Shown here in pieces: positions 33,563 to 43,539 of a DNA stretch of 64,000 nt. The stretch is from Amblyomma americanum (taxonomy: Eukaryota > Arthropoda > Arachnida > Ixodida > Ixodidae): positions 139,960,121-140,024,120 of the forward strand of contig NC_135504.1 in the NCBI RefSeq assembly GCF_052857255.1. Reading direction: 5' to 3'. Each line of letters opens with the position of its first letter. Positions within the stretch are counted from its first letter, which is position 1. Position numbers and translations under genes: made by a program. Under the pieces are notes generated by a model. It searched no databases. It saw only the letters and a program-made list of their open reading frames with translations, and was not told the origin of the DNA.

Positions 33563-36090
33563 CTTCCCCCTCCACAGACGAAGCCTCCCACGGCGAGCAA
33601 AGCAGTGTCCCGAGGGCTGAAGCGTTTGAGCCGAGCAATATGCACCACATGGGTCTTTCGTGAGCATCGGCCGCTGTCAGTAAGGCGTGAGACGACGTAG
33701 TTCAAATCACTGATGCGCTCAAGCACAACAAAAGGGCCAGTGTAGTGGGACAGGAGCTTCTGACACAAACCGCGCTTCCGGAGCGGCGTCCACAACCACA
33801 CTCGATCGCCAGGGTCATAGGAGATAGGCTGGTGGCGAATGTCGTAGCGGTGTTTAGAGCGCTGCTGAGAATCCAAAATGCGAAGGCGGGCAATTCGACG
33901 TGCTTCTTCAGCTCGGCAGAGTGTAGTGGCGATAGAAGGCTCATCGTAGATAGAGAAAGGAAGGATGGTGTCGAGGCAGCGGCGGGGAACGCGAGCATAC
34001 AGGAGGTAAAAGGGGCTGTAGCCAGTTGTTTCATGCCGTGCAGTGTTGTAGGCATACGTAATAAAAGGAAGGACATCATCCCAGTTCTTATGGTCAGAAT
34101 CGACGTACATGGCTAGCATAGTGGTGAGCGTGCGGTTTGTGCGTTCGACGAGGCCGTTCGTTTGAGGGTGATACGGTGTCGATTGACGAAAATTGCATTC
34201 GCAGCGACGAAGAAGTTCTTCGACAACATCCGCAGTAAACTGGCGTGCACGATCACTGATGAGAACGCGAGGAGGTTCATGACGGAGAATGAGAAAGTGC
34301 AGGAGAAAATTAGACACATCGGAAGCAGTGGCAGACGGTATAGCTGCTGTTTCACTGTATAGGGATAAGTGATAAACACACACGATCACCCAGCGGTTGC
34401 CATTCGCAGACCGGGAAAAAGGGCCTAACAGGTCGATGCCCACTTGCTCAAATACAGTGGTCGGAGGTGTGACAGGGTGCAGCTGGCCTGGCGAACACAA
34501 TGCAGGGATCTTGAAGCGCTGGCACTGGACACAGCTGGCTACGTATTGTTGAATCGTTTGACGCATTTTGGGCCAGTAAAAACGTGCTTGTGTGCGGTGA
34601 AGGGTCCGGACAACTCCCAAGTGGCCTGATGTAGCATCGTCGTGCATCAGTTGAAGAACAGGGATGCGAAGGCTTTCCGGCACGACGAGAAGGAACCGTG
34701 CACCGCCGGGCGTGAAATTCTTCTTGTAAAGTAAACTAACGAGAATACAGAAACGGGCAGCAGGGAAATGGCCGGCGGCGTCGAAGAGTGCTGTTAACGT
34801 CGTGTCCTTGCGCTGTTCAGTCTTGAACTGGTTAGCATCAGGAAACATGGGTGAGACAGAAGCGAGGTAGTCGTCGAAGTTGTCGCCATCGCAAGCAGTC
34901 GTCGGAAGCGGCAAGCGCGGCAGACAGTCAGCGTCGGCGTGTTGACGACCGCTTTTGTACACGACACTGAAGTTGAACTCTTGTAGCCGCAAAGCCCAGC
35001 GGGCAAGTCGGCCACATGGGTCACGGAGATTCACAAGCCAACATAGCGAATGATGGTCGGTGACGATGGTAAAAGCATTGCCGTACAGGTAGGAACGAAA
35101 GCGTTGCACAGCAAAAACTACCGCGAGACACTCTTGTTCGGTAACTATGTAGTTTCGTTCCGACTTGCTCAACGACCTACTGGCATAAGCTATCACATGC
35201 TGATCTCCGCCGTGGCGCTGGATGAGCACACCGCCAACTCCGACACCACTGGCGTCGGTGTAAACTTCGATGGGAGCAGACGGGTAAAAATGGCGCAGAA
35301 TGGGTCCCGACGTCAGGAGAAATTTCAGATGGCGGAATGCAGACTCACAGTCAGGGGTCCACTGGAATGGCACGTCTTTTTGTAGGAGGCACGTGAGTGG
35401 GAAGGCGACGTCGGCAAACCGCGGAACAAAACAGCGAAAATACGAGCACAGCCCTAAAAAACTGCGAAGTTCCTTGACTGATTGCGGCGCTGTGAGGTTG
35501 GTGACAGCCTCAACTTTCTGGGGATCCAGCCGGACACCGTCCTTATCAACCAAGTGACCGAGGACAATTATTTGACGTTCACTAAAGTGACACTTCTTAG
35601 AGTTAAGGACCAGGCCTGCTCTTTCAATGCAGTCGAGGACGATAGCGAGGCGGCTGTTATGTTCGCTAAATGTCTTCCCAAAGATCACGACATCATCCAA
35701 ATAACACAAACAAATCTGCCACTTTAGACCACGCAAAATAGTGTCCATAAATCTTTCAAATGTTGCAGGTGCACTGCATAGTCCAAAAGGCATGACATTA
35801 AATTCATACAGTCTGTCAGGTGTGATAAATGCAGTCTTTTCTTTGTCGTTCGGGTGCATTGGTATTTGCCAGTACCCTGACCTTAAATCAACCGAGGAAA
35901 AATATGAAGCACAGTGTAGACAATTGATGGCATCGTCTATGCGTGGGAGCGGATACACATCTTTTTTTGTGATGGCATTTAGGCGACGATAGTCTACGCA
36001 GAACCGCCACGTATTATCTTTCTTTCTCACGAGGATCACTGGGGCCGCCCAAGGACTTGAAGATTCCTGGATAACCCCTCGGGTTATCAT
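33544..36090 (-). CDS. pol: Ty3/gypsy Pol: RT, RNase H, integrase (848 residues, 5' truncated)
   Basis: One uninterrupted frame from an internal ATG. RT fingers VILVRKKDNTWRFCVDYRRLN (residues 18-38) and catalytic CYLDDVVIF (about 130) are followed by RNase H (YTDASGVGVGGVL, TEQECLAVVFAV, TDHHSLCWL). Integrase has an HHCC finger (HDDATSGHLG...CVQC), catalytic GIDLLG, ISDRARQF and LVERTNRT, all three acidic residues present, and a GPF/Y-type module (HYTGPFVVLERI). Gag and protease are missing because the element is cut at about 36130. Pol ends five residues inside the LTR. All catalytic centres look intact, so the protein could be active, but the element cannot move by itself. Confidence 0.93.
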   Translation of the reverse strand: MITRGVIQESSSPWAAPVILVRKKDNTWRFCVDYRRLNAITKKDVYPLPRIDDAINCLHCASYFSSVDLRSGYWQIPMHPNDKEKTAFITPDRLYEFNVMPFGLCSAPATFERFMDTILRGLKWQICLCYLDDVVIFGKTFSEHNSRLAIVLDCIERAGLVLNSKKCHFSERQIIVLGHLVDKDGVRLDPQKVEAVTNLTAPQSVKELRSFLGLCSYFRCFVPRFADVAFPLTCLLQKDVPFQWTPDCESAFRHLKFLLTSGPILRHFYPSAPIEVYTDASGVGVGGVLIQRHGGDQHVIAYASRSLSKSERNYIVTEQECLAVVFAVQRFRSYLYGNAFTIVTDHHSLCWLVNLRDPCGRLARWALRLQEFNFSVVYKSGRQHADADCLPRLPLPTTACDGDNFDDYLASVSPMFPDANQFKTEQRKDTTLTALFDAAGHFPAARFCILVSLLYKKNFTPGGARFLLVVPESLRIPVLQLMHDDATSGHLGVVRTLHRTQARFYWPKMRQTIQQYVASCVQCQRFKIPALCSPGQLHPVTPPTTVFEQVGIDLLGPFSRSANGNRWVIVCVYHLSLYSETAAIPSATASDVSNFLLHFLILRHEPPRVLISDRARQFTADVVEELLRRCECNFRQSTPYHPQTNGLVERTNRTLTTMLAMYVDSDHKNWDDVLPFITYAYNTARHETTGYSPFYLLYARVPRRCLDTILPFSIYDEPSIATTLCRAEEARRIARLRILDSQQRSKHRYDIRHQPISYDPGDRVWLWTPLRKRGLCQKLLSHYTGPFVVLERISDLNYVVSRLTDSGRCSRKTHVVHIARLKRFSPRDTALLAVGGFVCGGGSVTCFA

Positions 36091-36099
36091 GTCATGAAC

Positions 36100-36143
36100 T
36101 TGTTGGTATATTATCTCACGCTCGGTTGGTATATTATCTCACA
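36100..36143. repeat. Duplicated GGTATATTATCTCAC at the truncation point of Pol
   Basis: The 15-bp sequence occurs twice, 28 bases apart, with a short CA run after the second copy. Pol homology ends here, so the repeat marks the breakpoint of the 5' truncation. Confidence 0.6.
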
Positions 36144-36718
36144 CACACACATGGTGCCTACAGTCAACACTTTCAGAGCCTGCAAGGTGACCGCAGCGAA
36201 AAGGCATATGGGTTCACGCGAGCAGTGGTGAAGGAAGCTGCACGATCACACTTTTCACTTGTCGGACACGCTCTTTCGATACCTAGTTTGACTCGGGAAG
36301 GAGACTGCAGTGACTGCGTGATATACTGCTGAATAAATGGAAGGTAAACTGGCAAGTGGACTATACGTGAAGGGGCAGCGGGTTTGAGCACTTGTTTCTT
36401 TTGCACTGCAGTCTTCCAGGCACGCGAAGGCAGCAAGTGGCAGGAGTTGTGGTCTTTGGCTACCGCGCTGGGTGAGACTGACGCGGAAACCGCCGACGTA
36501 CCATGCGAATGTAGTCTAGCCTCTGGCGACGTGTTCTTCGGAACAGGCCAACAACACTGTTCCTCGTGGCTGCACCTGCAGGTAGACCAAGCGAGTGCCC
36601 GTGCCTCGCAAGGCCCTAGGTGTAACGCCGGGATTAGGTGTGTGCTCCTGTAACCCATTGAACAGGGGGCGACAGTCGTTGATGAAGGGGTGTGTTGCTG
36701 GGCGAGTTGGTTTGACAT
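36144..36718. other. No recognised feature
   Basis: Several overlapping frames are open on both strands but none looks like a protein. Confidence 0.4.
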
Positions 36719-36823
36719 TGTGAACACTGAAGCGCTGGCAGACGACGGAAGAAAGGAGGACGAGACGTGTGTGTCTCGTAATCCTTTTGTCCGTCGTCTG
36801 CCGCCAGCGCTTCAGTGTTCACA
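36719..36823. repeat. 105-bp foldback with about 40-bp arms
   Basis: Arms 36719-36758 and 36782-36823 are near-perfect reverse complements, with one 3-base difference. The loop itself contains the perfect stem CGAGAC/GTCTCG around GTGTGT. It could be a tiny MITE-like element or the palindromic end of a larger one. Confidence 0.85.
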
Positions 36824-36929
36824 AGGTCATTGGTGTACCTGGGAAGGGCTGTGGCGACCCTCTCCCTGTGACCAAGCGAGAGAGTGCATACGCTGTGGCA
36901 GCTTAGGGATAGGCTGCTGCTCCTAAGTC

Positions 36930-37214
36930 TCAAGCAGAGACGCTGCAGGGAAATTCCAGCTGACTAAAGTCATCAGGGGTAGGGGCGTCCCTTTGTAACC
37001 CGGGCCGTACCATCACTCGGGAGGGCTGCTTGGGTCTGCCCTCGGCCCCGATCCGGGAAACCAGGGCCATCTCTGGGAAGCGCTGAGGCCTACGGGCGTC
37101 TCTGTAGACTACGAGATCGAAGGCGAAGCGAAAGCAGAACTGGCGCTTGCGTCCTTTGAGAGTCTGTGAGTAGTACTGCTGTGAGACCATCGGGGTGTGG
37201 GATGAAGCCGACAT
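36930..37214 (-). CDS. Unassigned 94-residue frame, possibly longer
   Basis: It starts at a true ATG (MSASSHTPMVSQQYYSQTL) and ends in TGA. The middle is basic with a hydrophobic core (GRKRQFCFRFAFDLVVYRD, then FPEMALVSRIGAEGRPKQ). The same frame is open about 120 bases further upstream (to about 37340) with plausible sequence (SNKRLGFDAGPGVPSQDLPYTYREAR), so the ATG may not be the real start. Codon use is G/C-rich. I recognise no family. It could be a host exon or part of an unknown mobile element. Confidence 0.35.
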   Translation of the reverse strand: MSASSHTPMVSQQYYSQTLKGRKRQFCFRFAFDLVVYRDARRPQRFPEMALVSRIGAEGRPKQPSRVMVRPGLQRDAPTPDDFSQLEFPCSVSA

Positions 37215-37683
37215 TCGCGCTTCCCGGTACGTATACGGTAGGTCCTGACTTGGTACACCAGGGCCGGCGTCAAATCCAAGACGCTTATTAGAACTTGGTA
37301 GAATCGGCCTCTCGCTTGGGGCGCGGCACGAAGAGATTACCCGAAGTCAAGGGCGCTTCGGCGTCTGGCAAGGATGTGCAGCACGGAAGCGCACCACGGG
37401 GAGTAGCGACCCCGTCTATCCGATGCTCCTGAGTTGGACCCAGACACGACCAATGGGGTGGCTGTAGTGGATGAGCCCGCCACGTTCGATGGGAGGGCTT
37501 TCGAGCCCGAGGATGACCAAACCTAAATTGGTACAAGAGCAGTCTCTGGTGTGGGGCTCCACCAGTTGTCGAGCTTGCTCCAACTTATGGGAGTCGCTTG
37601 TAGGGAAGTGGTCTAGCCCCGGCATACTCCGTGTATGGCTGGGGAGGAAATTTTTGGAAGACCGAGAACTTCTTTTATGACCG

Positions 37684-37812
37684 AAGTGTCGCCTTGTGGT
37701 AGAGCATCCGCCTCGCATTCGGGAGGTGCTGGGTTCGATCTCCAATTTTTCGACCCACCAGTTTTTATTGGGTACAAGATTTCCCCCGACCTGGTGCTCG
37801 CCTCTTCTGGGT
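37684..37812 (+). mobile_element. tRNA-derived SINE, family B, plus copy
   Basis: Polymerase III boxes are clear: A box TGGTAGAGCATC (37697-37708) and B box GGGTTCGATCTCC (37731-37743), 22 bases apart. The body then has GGGTACAAGATTTCCCC and CTGGTGCTCG (37770-37800), which recur in the minus copy at 42395-42520. The tail is lost where it meets the LINE C 3' end. Confidence 0.8.
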
Positions 37813-38028
37813 GAGATAATAATAGAGATTTATTCATCACAACGATGAAAAGGGCCGAGGAAAAAAGCCAGCAAGGCTTGACGAGCCCTCGGCCCCTACA
37901 TATACAAAGGCATCAGCGGAACAAAGAATACATATTGTGCAACAGTATCACAATAACAAAATTAGTACTACAAACTTTTGATGCAAACACTGAATAAAGA
38001 GATAAAATGAAAAGATTATAAAAGCAGA

Positions 38029-40865
38029 CTAATTTTTGAAACACAGGAAATGTTTACAAAGGTCACGGATCGGCGTACTAATTATGTCAATATTTTTATG
38101 ATGTAACGTGTTTAGGTGTTTAGGCAACTGGAAGGCAATCATTTGTAATCCGTAGTTTGTTCTTGGAGTTTTAGTCTGCCACGGGGAGCGTTGTCTAGTG
38201 TTATACAGCTTCTCGCTCGGCGTTAGGGAGGCCAGTCTCCCCAAATAATCAGTATGACGAAGTAGCTCCTTCTTATATCTCGAAAGCAGTTGAAAACTAT
38301 AGATGTCAAAAATTTTCATAATACCTGCATCTTCAAAGTACTGGTTTGTATGCTGGTTGAAACTAAGCTGGAATATGCACCTTATCGCTTTCTTTTGAAG
38401 TAGATAAATTTTGTCTAGATTATTCAGAGTGGTCATGCCCCAGACAAGGTGACAATAATTTAAATGGGACAAAAACAACGATTTGTATATGAGCTCCTTA
38501 ATCCTCGAAGGAAGCATTGTTTTCAGGCGATATAGGTGTCCTACGACTCGAGCGAGTTTAGGCAAGATAGTATCTACATGATGGTCCCATGACATTGTTT
38601 CGTGAAAGACGACTCCAAGTGTTTTAAATTTTTCTACTATATCAATCTCCTCTGAATTAAGTAGTAGCTTTTTATTTGTATGCAGAAGTTTATTCCTTGG
38701 TCGGAAGATAACAGCCTTGCTTTTATTCACATTTATTTTTAACCCATTTAGTTCTGTCCAGGTGTTTAGTTGGCATAAAATATTGTTTCCTTTGTCTATC
38801 AGGGAATCGCAGTCATTCGTTGAGAGGAAAATACTTGTGTCGTCTGCATAAATAAAAAACGATGCTTGGTCGGTGATGTTTACTATGTCGTTAATAAATA
38901 AGTTGAAGAGCAAAGGCCCCAATATGCTACCCTGCGGCACTCCACATTTTATATTCTTTAAAGAAGACTCAATACCATTAATGGTTGTATATTGTGCACG
39001 ATTAGAAAGATAAGAGTTTAAAAGTTGAAGAGGAAGACCTCTAATTCCATACATTTCAAGCTTTCTAATCAGCAGTTCGTGATTTAGAGAATCAAATGCT
39101 TTTTTGAAATCTACGAAGGTAGCTAGCACGATATGTTTCTTTTCAAAACTGTTTAGGATATATTCTTTCTCGTGAAGAAGCGCAAGCTCAGTGGATTTAT
39201 TCTTCCGAAATCCAAACTGCCATCCTGTTATAATATCATTTTTTTCTATGAATTTTTGCAGTCGAGAGAAGATAAGCTTTTCTAAGCCTTTAGAAAAGAC
39301 AGGGAGCAAAGAAATAGGTCTGTAATTTCCAAGGGAGTTCTTGTCACCTTTCTTGTAAATAACTACTACTTTAGCCACCTGCATTTTATTTGGAAATATG
39401 CCCTTTAAAAAACATAAGTTGAATAAATAACTTAGTGGCGATGATAATATGTCTATAACAAACTTAATTGGCTTGACCTGCATATCGTCCGCATCACAGG
39501 CCGAACTATTAGAAAGTTCCAAAAATGCCGACACAACCTCAGCCTCAGAAACAGAATGAAGGAACAAGCTATTTTCTAAGCGATCATTAATGTAGGGGTA
39601 GTCAGTATTGTCACAAGGCATGCTTGTGACATCTGTGAAAAAGCTGTTAAAAGCGTTCGACATAGCGGCACCCGTGAGGACATTATCGCCACATGTTATG
39701 GTTTCAATAGCGCCTTCCTTTCTCGAGGGCTTCAACAGCGAATTAAGTTTTTTCCATAGCAGGTCTGAATTATTACTACATCCTTCAAAATATTCACAGA
39801 AATATCGATCTCTAGCAAGCCTAATATCTTTGTTTAGCTTATTTCGATAGGCTTTAAATGTTGAAAACACTGCAGGATCTCTACATTTGATAAAGTTATT
39901 GTATATTTTGTGTTCGCTTTAATAAATCACGTGTAATCCATGGTTTTCTTATACGTGTCGATTGCCTTTTGGTTACATATGGAAAATGCTTTGCGTACAC
40001 TTTTTTCACAGTATCAATAAACAATTCATAGGCGACGTTGCAGTCTTCCATAGAATACAGCTCAGAGAAATCTGCGTTGCTAATATCATCGCGGAACATT
40101 TCTAAGCTTTTTTCAGAGACGAACTGGGTAGCGTGACATGACTTTGTTTTTTTATGGCGGTTAGTCTTTTCAACACCCATAAATATACCAAGGTGGTCAC
40201 TAATGTCACATAGCAGTACTTCTGATTCAACACATGAGGTGTCATAATTTGTAATAAAGAGATCAAGTAAAGTTTCAGTAGAACAAGTAACACGAGTTGG
40301 TTTAGAAATGACATTTTCACAGTTATTGCTCTTAACCACAACATTGAAACATCGCGTATGAATACTGTCACACATCATGTCTAAATTCAGGTCACCACCA
40401 AGTATTATCTTTAACTTTTTCATTTATAAAGGCAAGAAAGTGGTCAATGAAATTAATGAAGTTCGAAATGTTTCCGTTTGGTGGTCGGTAGATTACAGAG
40501 AGAACCATGTCGCCGGTAATTACAGTCAATATCTCATAGTCATCACTGCAAACACAATATTGATCAAGCGTGTCAGTTTTCAGTTCGTTGCTTACAAGCA
40601 AAGACACGCCGCCGCCACGACGACTGCTGCGGTTAAGAAAAAAGCTCTTATAGTGGGGCAGAATGAACGTCTCGTCATCAGACAACCAAGTTTCGGTGAA
40701 CATGATAACATCATTGTTGAAATGAATTGAAGATAACAATAGCTCTATTTCCGAAAGTTTATTATTTAGCGACCGCGTATTTATATGAAAACATTTAAAT
40801 AATGAATGGTACTTCAAACCAAGAACGTCTTTTAGTTCCTCAGGGAGCAGGTAGGAAAAACTCAT
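38029..40865 (-). pseudogene. LINE C ORF2: endonuclease and reverse transcriptase, two frameshifts
   Basis: It starts at a true ATG (MSFSYLLPEEL). Endonuclease motifs are HINTRSLNNKLSEIE, FTETWL, SVIYRPPNG, then GGDLNLD and the terminal ISDHLG, so the active-site residues are present. A linker carries KPWITRDLL. RT motifs are NYRPISLLPVFSKGLEK, FRKNKSTELA, FVDFKKAFDSLNH, GVPQGSILGPLLFN and an intact YADD at 38839-38850, then TLGVVFHETMSWD. Frame changes near 40400 (before GGDLNLD) and near 39900 (before the RT half) split it into three frames. No RNase H follows, which fits CR1/L2. With only two one-base changes the copy is young. Confidence 0.88.
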
Positions 40866-40910
40866 TTTTGTTGTTCGCTTGTGTTATCCGCACTTCGAAG
40901 TGGTAGCGGC

Positions 40911-41816
40911 TTAGGTCACGATCTTGTCAAGATCACACTCATCTTTGATTAGATAGGCGGTTTCGCCGCTTTCTTTCCTCACGTAAATTCTACCATGTCT
41001 GTACCATGCAAAACGGAATCCATGGTCATCGGCCCACGTCTTTGCACGCTGCAACAGTTGCCTATTCCGCTTTGTGAGGTTCTCGTTCAGGTATATGCAG
41101 CACTTCTCATCTGTCCGCAGTTCGTTCCTGTTCCTAAGCCATTCATCGCGTGTGCCTTTGTTGGCAAAGCGAACAAAGATTATGGGAATTTTAGAGCCCT
41201 TAGCCGGCAGTCTGTGCAAATCGTTAACTTCCTGTTGGGTCACCGCGGGTAGCTTTATCTTTTCGGCCACTTCGTTCACTTTTGATAGCAAGTTCTCGCC
41301 TGGACAGCTCTGAACTCCGTGGATTTCTAGGTTGAGGGCACGGCTGTGCTGTTCTAACGTGTTCATGTCCTCCTTTAGTTGACGTAACTCGACCTGTTGA
41401 CCACCTTCTACCTTCTCGACGCGCTTTAGCAAGCTCTCGATTGTTTGGTCTTGTTTGTCCACACGAGCCAATAGCTCATCATACTTTGATGACATCATTT
41501 CCACCGAAGCCTCGAGATCAGCAACGGTCGCCTTCAGGCATGACAGTTCATTTACCTGTTTAACAAGATTTGCAAACATGATAGCATCGACTCCGTCCTC
41601 CTCGCTCTTTTTTTCTTTAGGCGTTTGCCGCGATTTGCCTGAACGACAGAGTGGGCATTTATAGCTTTTACGAGCTGCATCTCCCCTTGTGCGGACAACT
41701 GTTTCCTGCAGCCCTGAACACGCACCGACATGGAAGCTGTAAAAGCATTCAGTGCAGACAACTGATGCGTCATCAGACTCCACCGGTTCGTTGCACTTGA
41801 AGCAATTCACGGACAT
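40911..41816 (-). CDS. LINE C ORF1: PHD/RING-like finger, coiled coil, RNA-binding domain
   Basis: The ATG at 41816 (MSVNCFKCNEPV) is chosen because the upstream extension starts at a non-ATG Leu run. Residues 3-59 hold paired cysteines and a His (CFKC, VVCTEC, FHVGAC, YKCPLC), a PHD-like zinc-binding module. A Lys-rich linker leads to a coiled coil (about 80-170: VNELSCLKATVADLEASVEMMSSKYDELL, shown here only in part). The end resembles the LINE ORF1 RNA-binding domain (LNLEIHGVQ, PIIFVRFANKGTRDEWLR). ORF1 proteins coat LINE RNA. The frame is intact. Confidence 0.8.
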   Translation of the reverse strand: MSVNCFKCNEPVESDDASVVCTECFYSFHVGACSGLQETVVRTRGDAARKSYKCPLCRSGKSRQTPKEKKSEEDGVDAIMFANLVKQVNELSCLKATVADLEASVEMMSSKYDELLARVDKQDQTIESLLKRVEKVEGGQQVELRQLKEDMNTLEQHSRALNLEIHGVQSCPGENLLSKVNEVAEKIKLPAVTQQEVNDLHRLPAKGSKIPIIFVRFANKGTRDEWLRNRNELRTDEKCCIYLNENLTKRNRQLLQRAKTWADDHGFRFAWYRHGRIYVRKESGETAYLIKDECDLDKIVT

Positions 41817-41916
41817 TTTACAGGAAGGGGAGGGGAAAAAATCAGTTGGCAGCAGCAGCAGCAACAAGAATGCAGAACAGCCAAATTACAAGACAAATTA
41901 CACACCTGCACAAAGC

Positions 41917-42241
41917 AGAAGTTTAGTGTTGCGTCCTCGCGCCTTCGCCGCTGCTGCCAATGTGAAGAATCCGGGGGGTGTGTCCCAACCAGCTGTAGAT
42001 GCCAATGTTGTCTGTGCTTGACGCTGTTGGCGCGAGATTTGGGCGGCAAAGTCCAAGAAAGTCCCCGCAGAAAGGCCGCACTGGTCCTGGGCACAATGCA
42101 GGCTGGATCCGCCCGCTTTCGTTGACGCAGTTTCCGGACACCAAGGTGCAGCAGTTGGCCCAACCGCGGAGAATTATCCGGACACTGCACAGAGGAGAAG
42201 TTTAGTGTTGCGTCCTCGCGCCTTCGCCGCTGCTGCCAATG
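41917..42241. repeat. 46-bp perfect direct repeat, 279 bases apart
   Basis: 41917-41962 and 42196-42241 are identical (AGAAGTTTAGTGTTGCGTCC to GCTGCCAATG). It lies just upstream of LINE C ORF1. It may be a start of tandem 5' UTR units or the footprint of another insertion. Confidence 0.9.
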
Positions 42242-42394
42242 CTTGGGAAAAGGGTCTTGACCACAGTTGCTCTCACGGATCAGCGATAAGTTCCGCCGTC
42301 AACAACGTTAAGTCCGCCTCGTGCGTTAGAAGCCCATTTGTGTCCCCTTTTTTCGTCTTCATGGTGGGGTCAAACACCCATTTCCCAAGCATAC

Positions 42395-42520
42395 ACCCTA
42401 AAGAAGCCGAGCACCAGACCAGGGGAAATCTTGTACCCATTGTGTCACCGGTTGGTTCGTGGCGGCACTGGGGATCGACCCCTGCAGCTCCCGCATGTGA
42501 GGCGGATGCTAAAACTACGC
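42395..42520 (-). mobile_element. tRNA-derived SINE, family B, minus copy
   Basis: Reverse complement shares with the 37684 copy the GCATCCGCCTC segment, a B box GGGGTCGATCCCC (42470-42482) and the GGGTACAAGATTTCCCC...CTGGTGCTCG body (42408-42438). The A box is degraded. Confidence 0.75.
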
Positions 42521-43099
42521 TAAACGCGATGTTCTGCGTTTCCCACGCAACACAGGTGATTCTGCCTTGATTTTCATTGGCCAGAAAGCACAGTCGATTT
42601 CAACAATCGTTTTTATGCCTTGTGTTCAGCAGTGATAGCAAGTTGCAACATACGAAAAACTCGCACAAGGCATGTATAACGTACTGCAACGCAAGACTAA
42701 CTAGTGCGCCTCATTTTTTTCAGGATACGCCTAAAGGCCCTCCTTCCAGGCCATTGTATAGTGTTGTGATCGCGCTTCCTTCCAGCTGTGGAATTCGGCG
42801 AAGAGACGTGATTGCAGGACTGCTAGAGGGAACGACAACAATAGCGTCTCCACGTGCTCGAACAGGAATGCCGGAAGCAGCGACGATAGCCTCCCCATAA
42901 CAACGATAGTGTTCAACAGAAATGCCAGCGACGACCATAAGCGTATTCGTTCCGGTCACCAGTGCAGGATCTTTTGACACCTGCGGGGAGACAGCCAGCA
43001 TTCCTGTGTCATGCAGCTGCCCTCCGGACGCACGTGCGCCGCCACCTGGAAGCCGCGGGGACGACAACGTGACCGGGTGCTGTTCCCTTTCCCTCAACC

Positions 43100-43437
43100 G
43101 AGCTGCGAAGAAGCATCAGGACCGCCCTGCCATGGGTGGTACCATCAGTGCCATCGTGTGATGGGACATCATTCTTTGAACTGTATTCCAAGCTAGGGAT
43201 CTGCGGAATACGAAGAGTATTTAAGGAGCTAGCTGCTAGTTTGATGCCAAGAGAGCCCCCTTCTTGAGAGGTATCAGAGACTCCCTACTCCTAAGAATCT
43301 CTCTTTACTGAGAAGCCCTCTCAATTGCCCGTACTTGTACATATTGTGCATATTCCTTTTATAAAGTTTTCCAAGTTTTCTTCCTCCGATCGTCCTCGCC
43401 TCTTCTCCGGCCCAGTCACGCTACCTGAATCCCAACA
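43100..43437 (+). repeat. LTR remnant (3' part of a gypsy LTR)
   Basis: TATTTAA at 43218-43224 with a pyrimidine-rich region after it, ending ...TGAATCCCAACA. It is directly followed by a tRNA-Leu-type primer site. The start of the LTR could not be placed (perhaps near 42760), and no second LTR or internal genes were seen. Confidence 0.55.
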
Positions 43438-43457
43438 ACTGGTGGCAGCGGTGGGAT
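43438..43457 (+). promoter_or_regulatory. Primer binding site, tRNA-Leu type
   Basis: ACTGGTGGCAGCGGTGGGAT. From TGG onward this is the complement of an animal tRNA-Leu 3' end plus CCA. It is the same type as in the 21081-24237 element, so both belong to one clade. Confidence 0.7.
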
Positions 43458-43539
43458 GCTGCTACCTGGATTCCAACAATAGGGAGGTCAGTGTAAAAAC
43501 ATGTACATGGAATATCATTTACAAGCTAGGCATAACAGG

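Larger units (their letters stand above)
37813..41930 (-). mobile_element. LINE family C, near full-length CR1-like element
   Basis: Two ORFs in the expected order: ORF1 with a Cys-rich finger and coiled coil, ORF2 with endonuclease and RT, no RNase H. A roughly 215-base 3' UTR has AATAAA near its end (minus strand, about 37828). Only two single-base shifts break ORF2. A 46-bp direct repeat (41917-41962 and 42196-42241) sits at or beyond its 5' end. Confidence 0.88.

Noticed and set aside
33745..34116. 123-residue plus-strand frame
   Set aside because: Antisense of the integrase in the 33.5-36.1 kb Pol.
37681..37745. tRNA gene at the A-box/B-box pair
   Set aside because: No closed cloverleaf or acceptor stem; the body after the B box is shared with a second dispersed copy, so it is a SINE.
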